DNA of 64,000 bases from Tunturiibacter empetritectus (GTDB lineage: Bacteria; Acidobacteriota; Terriglobia; Terriglobales; Acidobacteriaceae), in contig NZ_JACHDZ010000003.1 of the NCBI RefSeq assembly GCF_014201375.1, positions 248,001-312,000 of the forward strand, given 5' to 3'. Positions 59,494 to 64,000 of this stretch are shown piece by piece. Numbering within the stretch: position 1 is the stretch's first letter; each line of letters starts with the position of its first letter. Made by a program: the position numbers and the translations under genes. Below the pieces are notes generated by a model. The model saw only the letters and a list, made by a program, of their open reading frames with translations. It was not told the DNA's origin and did no database searches.

Positions 59494-59721
59494 ATGCAGC
59501 CAGACACCCGCAAGCTCCTCCGCACCGGCCTCCTCATCTTCGGGACTGGAGTCATCGCAGCAGCACTCATCTTTACCAGCTTCGGCGGCATCACCCGCCA
59601 TCAGGGCCCGCACACCAACCTCGGCTGGCTATCCCTGATGCTAGCCATGGGCTGCCTCCCCACCGGCTTCCTCACGCTTCTTCTGGCAGCGATCAAACTC
59701 ATCGGCGACCGCCACCGCTAA
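59494..59721 (+). CDS. Small two-helix membrane protein after DUF420
   Basis: A 75-residue protein from ATG 59494 (an in-frame TTG at 59464 would add ten residues). Two helices, GLLIFGTGVIAAALIFTSFG and SLMLAMGCLPTGFLTLLLA, with a short exposed loop (ITRHQGPHTNLG). I do not recognise it. Last gene before a terminator, in the ctaB operon, so a role in oxidase biogenesis or in the membrane is possible. Confidence 0.75.
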   Translation: MQPDTRKLLRTGLLIFGTGVIAAALIFTSFGGITRHQGPHTNLGWLSLMLAMGCLPTGFLTLLLAAIKLIGDRHR

Positions 59722-59736
59722 ACCCTCCACTCAATA

Positions 59737-59769
59737 AAAGAGCCCCGATCATCATGATCGGGGCTCTTT
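59737..59769. terminator. Bidirectional rho-independent terminator
   Basis: A 16-bp near-perfect palindrome, AAAGAGCCCCGATCAT (59737-59752) with ATGATCGGGGCTCTTT (59754-59769). T-runs on both sides. It lies between the converging small membrane gene and the DsbA-like gene. Confidence 0.92.
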
Positions 59770-59806
59770 ATCAAACCATTTCCGAGCGAACGAAACGCAG
59801 AAGCAG

Positions 59807-60910
59807 TTACTTCCCAAGTGTCGGAGGATTCGAGCTCCTACCCACCGCCGGCCCGGTCGCTCCCGTACTCACGCCATCCAGCGACGCCTGGTACGAGATG
59901 ATTGTCTTCAGCGTCTCATATGGAATTCCCGCCAGCGGCAAAAGGTGCCCGTTCACCGCGAGCATCGGAGTCTGCTCCACGCCCACATCCTGCGCCAGCT
60001 TGATCGAAGCATCTACCTGATCCTTGGTCGCCGGAGTCGCCGCACATGCATCGATCGCCGCCGGATCCAATCCAGCCTTGGTCACCGCATCCTTCAGCGT
60101 CTGATTCCCCGTCTCTTCCGTCAAAGCAGCTTGCGTATCGAACACCGCGGCCGAGTAGACAAAAAACGCATCGTTCTTCTGCTTCTGCACGCAGTACCCA
60201 TAGGCCGCCGCCTTGAACGCGAAGGGGTGCAGGTCCACCAACGGAAAGCTCTGGTACACCACACGTGCGTTCGGGAAGTCCTTCACCAGCTGGTCCATCG
60301 TAGACTGTGCTTCTTTACAATGCGGGCACTGCAGATCGGCGAACTCCACCAGAAGAAGATCCTTGCTCGTCGCACCGCGCGTCGCACCATCGGCGCGAGC
60401 CTGCAGCGTCTTACGCAGATCAGCAAACGGAGTCGCGCCAAACGGCACCACCGCGTCGCCCGCAACCGCATGCTTTCCATCCGGCGTCACAAAAAACACC
60501 GTCGGCTGCACCTTCGCGTTGGGACCCTTCCCCGACACAAACACCACCACCTTGCTAACACTCGGCGCCGAAGTGGTCTGGATCGCCTCCACCCGCCAGA
60601 TACGGTCCGGGTCGTATCCCCACAGTGCCTTCAAAAACGCATTGACCGCATCCACCGTAGGCGTAGACGCCGTAAAGAACTTCTGGTTCACCGGAGGAAA
60701 CGGATCCGCCTTGGTATCCTGCCCCAGGCTCTGCAGCTTCAGGGGAGCGTCAGACTTCTGCGCCGCAGGAGCCGTCTGCCCCGCAGGAGCCGTTTGCGCT
60801 CCCGCACCCGCTGCCGTCTGCGCTCCCGCCACTGCCGTAGCACTCAGAGCTACCACGCCCGCCAACATCCAATTCGAAATCTTCCCATTCAAAATCTTCA
60901 AAGACACCAT
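59807..60910 (-). CDS. DsbA-like thioredoxin-fold protein, exported
   Basis: A 367-residue exported protein. Signal peptide about 1-30 (LAGVVALSATAVAGA), then a Gln/Ala/Pro-rich linker (about 31-55). A short N-terminal domain (about 80-165, VDAVNAFLKALWGYD onward) precedes the thioredoxin domain with CPHC (residues 195-198, LVEFADLQCPHCKEAQ) and the cis-proline loop VEQTPMLAVNG. CPHC is the DsbA dithiol, so disulfide oxidoreductase activity is likely. It shares a strand with nadE, 32 bases away. Confidence 0.87.
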   Translation of the reverse strand: MVSLKILNGKISNWMLAGVVALSATAVAGAQTAAGAGAQTAPAGQTAPAAQKSDAPLKLQSLGQDTKADPFPPVNQKFFTASTPTVDAVNAFLKALWGYDPDRIWRVEAIQTTSAPSVSKVVVFVSGKGPNAKVQPTVFFVTPDGKHAVAGDAVVPFGATPFADLRKTLQARADGATRGATSKDLLLVEFADLQCPHCKEAQSTMDQLVKDFPNARVVYQSFPLVDLHPFAFKAAAYGYCVQKQKNDAFFVYSAAVFDTQAALTEETGNQTLKDAVTKAGLDPAAIDACAATPATKDQVDASIKLAQDVGVEQTPMLAVNGHLLPLAGIPYETLKTIISYQASLDGVSTGATGPAVGRSSNPPTLGK

Positions 60911-60942
60911 CCTCCGCCGTCGCTATTCGCGCAGCTCCTCTA

Positions 60943-62622
60943 TTACACCTGAACCTTGACCGCAATGGGAAACCGCCGCCCCATTCCGAACGACTTTCTC
61001 GTAACTTTCAACACTGGAGCCGCCTGCTGCCGCTTGTATTCGCTCTTCTCAACCAGCTGCAACACCGACCTCACCAGCGCCACATCCAATCCCTGCTCCT
61101 CGGCAATCTGCTCCGCCGAGCAATACCGCTCCACATACGCCTCCAGGATCGGGTCCAGCACCTCATACGGCGGCAGCGAGTCTGTATCCCGCTGCTCCGG
61201 CCGCAGCTCCGCCGAAGGTGGCTTCGAAATCGTCTCCCACGGAATAACTTCTTTGACGCGGTTCACATACCGGCTCAACGCATACACTTTCATCTTCATC
61301 ACATCGCCGATCACGGCCAGCGCGCCCACCATATCGCCGTACAGCGTGCAGTATCCGGTCGACATCTCGCTCTTATTCCCGGTCGTCAACACCAGCGCGC
61401 CAAACTTGTTCGACAGCGCCATCAGCAGCGTCCCACGAATCCGCGGCTGCAAATTCTCCTCCGCAAGCCCAAACGGCGTCCCTGCAAATAGCGGCTGCAG
61501 CACATGCTGAAACTGCGCGAACACATCATGGATCGGCAGCAGCTCAAACCTCACGCCAAGGTTCTTCGCTAGCTTCCGCGCATCCTCAATCGAGCCCAGC
61601 GACGAGTACTCCGTCGGCATTCCCACGCCGATCACGTTCTCCTTGCCAAGGGCCTCCACCGCAATCGCTGCCACCAGCGCCGAATCAATTCCCCCGCTCA
61701 ACCCAACCAGCACCTTGCTGAACCCGCACTTCCTCACGTAGTCCCGCGTTCCCAGCACCAGCGCACTCCACATCGCAGCGACCTCGTCTACCTGAGTCGC
61801 AGCCGCGATCGCCTCGCCATCCCGAGTATCGAAGACCACCAGATCCTCAGCAAACGAAGCCGCCCGCGCCACGACATGACCATCCGGCCGAATCACCAGC
61901 GACGAGCCATCAAACACCAGGCTGTCGTTCCCGCCCACCTGGTTCGTCATCGCCACAAACGCATGATGCCGCCGGGCCAGCGCAGCCAGCATATTCTGCC
62001 GGACCTGCGGCTTTCCCTGCCAATAGGGCGAAGCCGAGATATTTAGAATCACCCGCTGCTGCCCCACAAGCTCCTTCGGCTGAGACTCCCAACGCCCCAT
62101 CAGCTTCTCAACCGGATCGACCGGATACATCTGCCGCGGCCAGAATCCCTTGTCGTTCCAGGCATCCTCGCAGATCGTAATCGCCAGCGGTTCCCCGCCG
62201 ACACAGACCAGCGCCTGCTCCGTCGCCGGCTCAAAGTATCTCTGCTCGTCGAAGACGTCGTAAAACGGCAGCAGCATCTTCTGCTGCACGAAGCTCACCC
62301 TGCCCCCATCCATCAGTGCCGCGACGTTCCTCACCTGCTTACCCACGCTGGCCTTCGAAGCCATCACCGTCCCGCACAGAATCGCCGGTCGACCCGCAAC
62401 AGCGGTCCAGCCTGCAAGCTCCGCGACCACCTGCTCCGCCCTCGCAATGAAGGAAGCCTTCTCAAGAAAGTCCGCCGGCGGATACCCACACACCGCCAGC
62501 TCCGGAAAGACCACAAGGCCCACGCCCAACGCCTCGGCACGAGCCGCATATTCAAGAATCTTCTTCGCATTCCCGGCGAAGTCCCCCACCGTCGGGTTGA
62601 TCTGGGCAAGCGCTATCTTCAC
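60943..62622 (-). CDS. nadE: Glutamine-dependent NAD+ synthase
   Basis: Makes NAD+ from deamido-NAD+, ATP and glutamine, the final step of NAD synthesis. The N-terminal nitrilase domain (about 1-270) has the Glu-Lys-Cys triad: FPELAVCGYPPADF, QQKMLLPFYDVFDE and ITICEDAWND. The C-terminal domain (about 280-559) has the P-loop GLSGGIDSALVAAIA, a conserved TTGNKSEMSTGYCTLYGD and the late element YEVLDPILEAYVERY. 559 residues, standard for the glutamine-dependent form. Confidence 0.96.
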   Translation of the reverse strand: MKIALAQINPTVGDFAGNAKKILEYAARAEALGVGLVVFPELAVCGYPPADFLEKASFIARAEQVVAELAGWTAVAGRPAILCGTVMASKASVGKQVRNVAALMDGGRVSFVQQKMLLPFYDVFDEQRYFEPATEQALVCVGGEPLAITICEDAWNDKGFWPRQMYPVDPVEKLMGRWESQPKELVGQQRVILNISASPYWQGKPQVRQNMLAALARRHHAFVAMTNQVGGNDSLVFDGSSLVIRPDGHVVARAASFAEDLVVFDTRDGEAIAAATQVDEVAAMWSALVLGTRDYVRKCGFSKVLVGLSGGIDSALVAAIAVEALGKENVIGVGMPTEYSSLGSIEDARKLAKNLGVRFELLPIHDVFAQFQHVLQPLFAGTPFGLAEENLQPRIRGTLLMALSNKFGALVLTTGNKSEMSTGYCTLYGDMVGALAVIGDVMKMKVYALSRYVNRVKEVIPWETISKPPSAELRPEQRDTDSLPPYEVLDPILEAYVERYCSAEQIAEEQGLDVALVRSVLQLVEKSEYKRQQAAPVLKVTRKSFGMGRRFPIAVKVQV

Positions 62623-62638
62623 CCTTCAAGTCTACCGC

Positions 62639-64000
62639 TTAGGAGCCTGTCCCGCTCAACACCACACCCACCGTGCGCGCCAGAATCCGAAGATCCATAA
62701 TCAGACTCCAGTTCTCCACGTACGCCGTATCCAGCGAGATATAGCTATCGAACGAGGGATCCTGCCGGGCCTCCACCTGCCACAGCCCGGTAATGCCCGG
62801 CAGCACATCCAGCCGCCGCAGATGTGCAAGATCGTACTGCTCCACCTCAGCCGCCATCGGAGGCCGCGGCCCCACCAGGCTCATATCGCCCTTCAGCACG
62901 TTATAAAACTGCGGCAGCTCATCGAGAGAATACTTCCGCAACACCCTGCCTACCTTCGTAATCCGAGGATCCTTCTTGATCTTGAACAGCACGCTGTCGC
63001 GCTCGTTCATGTGTTCCAGATCGGCCTTCAACTTATCCGCGTTCTGCACCATCGTCCGAAACTTGTAGCAGGAAAACGCGCGGCCTTTTCGCCCAATCCG
63101 CTGCGCCTTATAAAAGATAGGCCCTGGAGAGTCCAGACGAATCGCAACCGCGATCGCCAGCATCACCGGTGAAGTCAACACCAGCCCAATCACTGAAACT
63201 GTCGTATCCAACACCCGCTTCAGCAAAAATCCGCCGATCGGAAAATCTCTGCGGTGCAGCGGAATCGTCGGAAACTGACCGACATATTCGACCTTTGCAT
63301 TCCACGCCAGGCCGTCATACATATCCGGAACCACACGGACATCGATGCCGGCGATACGAGCCTCTTCCACCATGCGGATCACCATCTTCTCCTCCGCCGG
63401 AACAGAAAAGAATATCTCATCCACAAACAACGATCGTGCCAGCGACAGGCAGTTCCTCGCATCGCCGATCACATCCGCATTGCCTGACTCCGCCTCACGC
63501 TCGGTCAACGCCACAAAGCCCTTGAATCGAAACCCCAGATGCTGCAGCGTGTCGATATGGTTCCTCAGCGCGTGCCCCACGCGCCCTGCGCCCACAATCA
63601 AGACATTCCGCGTCTCAATACCTGCTCGGAATCGCCGATAGACCATCCTCCGCCACAACGCGCGCCGCAGGCACAGCAGCACCGTCGTAAACACCACCAT
63701 CAACCCAACCACGATTCGCGAGATCGCCTCCCCGCTCGACAGGTAAAGCGTCCCGCACAGAAGCAGGCCCGAGGTCAGCGATGCCTGAATCGTCATCCTC
63801 TGTTCATGCAATCCGCTATGGTGCTGAATCGTCCCATACAGCCCATACGACCGCGTAAAGAAGATCAGACAGATTCCATACCAGCCAATATAAAAAAACA
63901 GAAGGTTCGGGGAGGATCGGATCAGATGCGGGACCACATGCAGCGCAGGCACATCCGCGGGCGTCGCCACACGGAACCTTAGAGCTACAACAGCCGCAAT
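62639..64000 (-). CDS. Undecaprenyl-phosphate sugar phosphotransferase (exopolysaccharide initiation), 5' end beyond the window
   Basis: Polyprenyl-phosphate hexose-1-phosphate transferase that starts a lipid-linked glycan repeat (WbaP/WcaJ type). Several membrane helices at the N-terminus lead to a CoA-binding-like Rossmann domain (NVLIVGAGRVGHALRNHI, at about 120-240). The catalytic Bac_transf domain (about 250-440) has GGFLLKRVLDTTVSVIGLVL, YKFRTMVQNADK, GDMSLVGPRPPM and LPGITGLWQVEARQDPSFDS. A GTG at 63970 could start it, but the frame stays open to the right edge with hydrophobic residues (IAAVVALRFR), so it is probably cut by the window end. Confidence 0.9.
   Translation of the reverse strand: MAAVVALRFRVATPADVPALHVVPHLIRSSPNLLFFYIGWYGICLIFFTRSYGLYGTIQHHSGLHEQRMTIQASLTSGLLLCGTLYLSSGEAISRIVVGLMVVFTTVLLCLRRALWRRMVYRRFRAGIETRNVLIVGAGRVGHALRNHIDTLQHLGFRFKGFVALTEREAESGNADVIGDARNCLSLARSLFVDEIFFSVPAEEKMVIRMVEEARIAGIDVRVVPDMYDGLAWNAKVEYVGQFPTIPLHRRDFPIGGFLLKRVLDTTVSVIGLVLTSPVMLAIAVAIRLDSPGPIFYKAQRIGRKGRAFSCYKFRTMVQNADKLKADLEHMNERDSVLFKIKKDPRITKVGRVLRKYSLDELPQFYNVLKGDMSLVGPRPPMAAEVEQYDLAHLRRLDVLPGITGLWQVEARQDPSFDSYISLDTAYVENWSLIMDLRILARTVGVVLSGTGS

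Noticed and set aside
1..64000. CRISPR arrays, tRNA or rRNA genes, prophage or IS elements
   Set aside because: No regularly spaced repeats, cloverleaf-like sequences, rRNA segments, integrases or transposases were seen.

Overview
The window looks like chromosomal DNA of a soil acidobacterium, probably class Terriglobia (the Edaphobacter/Granulicella/Terriglobus group). This is inferred from the GC-rich coding style, the protein families and the repeat-filled intergenic spaces; no rRNA marker is present. I saw no phage, insertion sequence, CRISPR array, tRNA or rRNA. About 66 protein genes are supported, nearly all housekeeping.

Layout. 0.2-4.3 kb: an ECF sigma/anti-sigma pair, a YncE-like beta-propeller lipoprotein and a DUF92 membrane protein. 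4.5-9.5 kb: YdcF-like protein, threonylcarbamoyl-AMP synthase, SpoU methyltransferase, rarA, a VOC protein and an orphan gene. 9.5-17.3 kb, minus strand: DUF4440 protein and DsbD-like disulfide reductase, CoA-binding and DinB proteins, a methyltransferase whose start sits in a large hairpin, prfB with its programmed +1 frameshift, an orphan gene, and lnt. 17.4-26.8 kb: a tiny membrane protein, an APC-permease/Usp fusion, a basic DNA-binding-like protein, bactofilin, menC, GNAT, mazG and an OmpA lipoprotein. 27-36 kb: uvrC, zinc metallopeptidase, APC permease, glgA, rsmA, ruvC and thiG with an unusual leader. 36.4-39.7 kb: an RcnR/CsoR-type metal sensor with its operator, a carbohydrate porin and prepilin peptidase.

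39.7-53.7 kb is a respiratory complex I cluster, nuoA-C-D-x-E-F-G-H-J-K-L-M-N. nuoB and nuoI are absent from their usual places and a small unknown gene (x) sits between nuoD and nuoE. It converges on part of an ATP synthase operon (atpZ-atpI-atpB-atpE, 54.0-56.0 kb) across a large composite palindrome. 56-64 kb holds lysS, heme O synthase (ctaB) with DUF420 and a small membrane protein, a DsbA-like protein, nadE, and the 3' part of an undecaprenyl-phosphate sugar transferase that runs off the right edge.

The best candidates for undescribed biology are non-coding or very small: the composite palindrome at 53745-53952, whose two 46-bp arms each fold into three mini-hairpins with compensatory differences; the thiG leader (mini-ORF, long inverted repeat, terminator-like hairpin); the two-part hairpin over a methyltransferase start at 13860-13932; the unknown gene inside the complex I operon; and a 43-residue membrane protein at 17368. 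All calls come from reading the sequence; no database search was possible.
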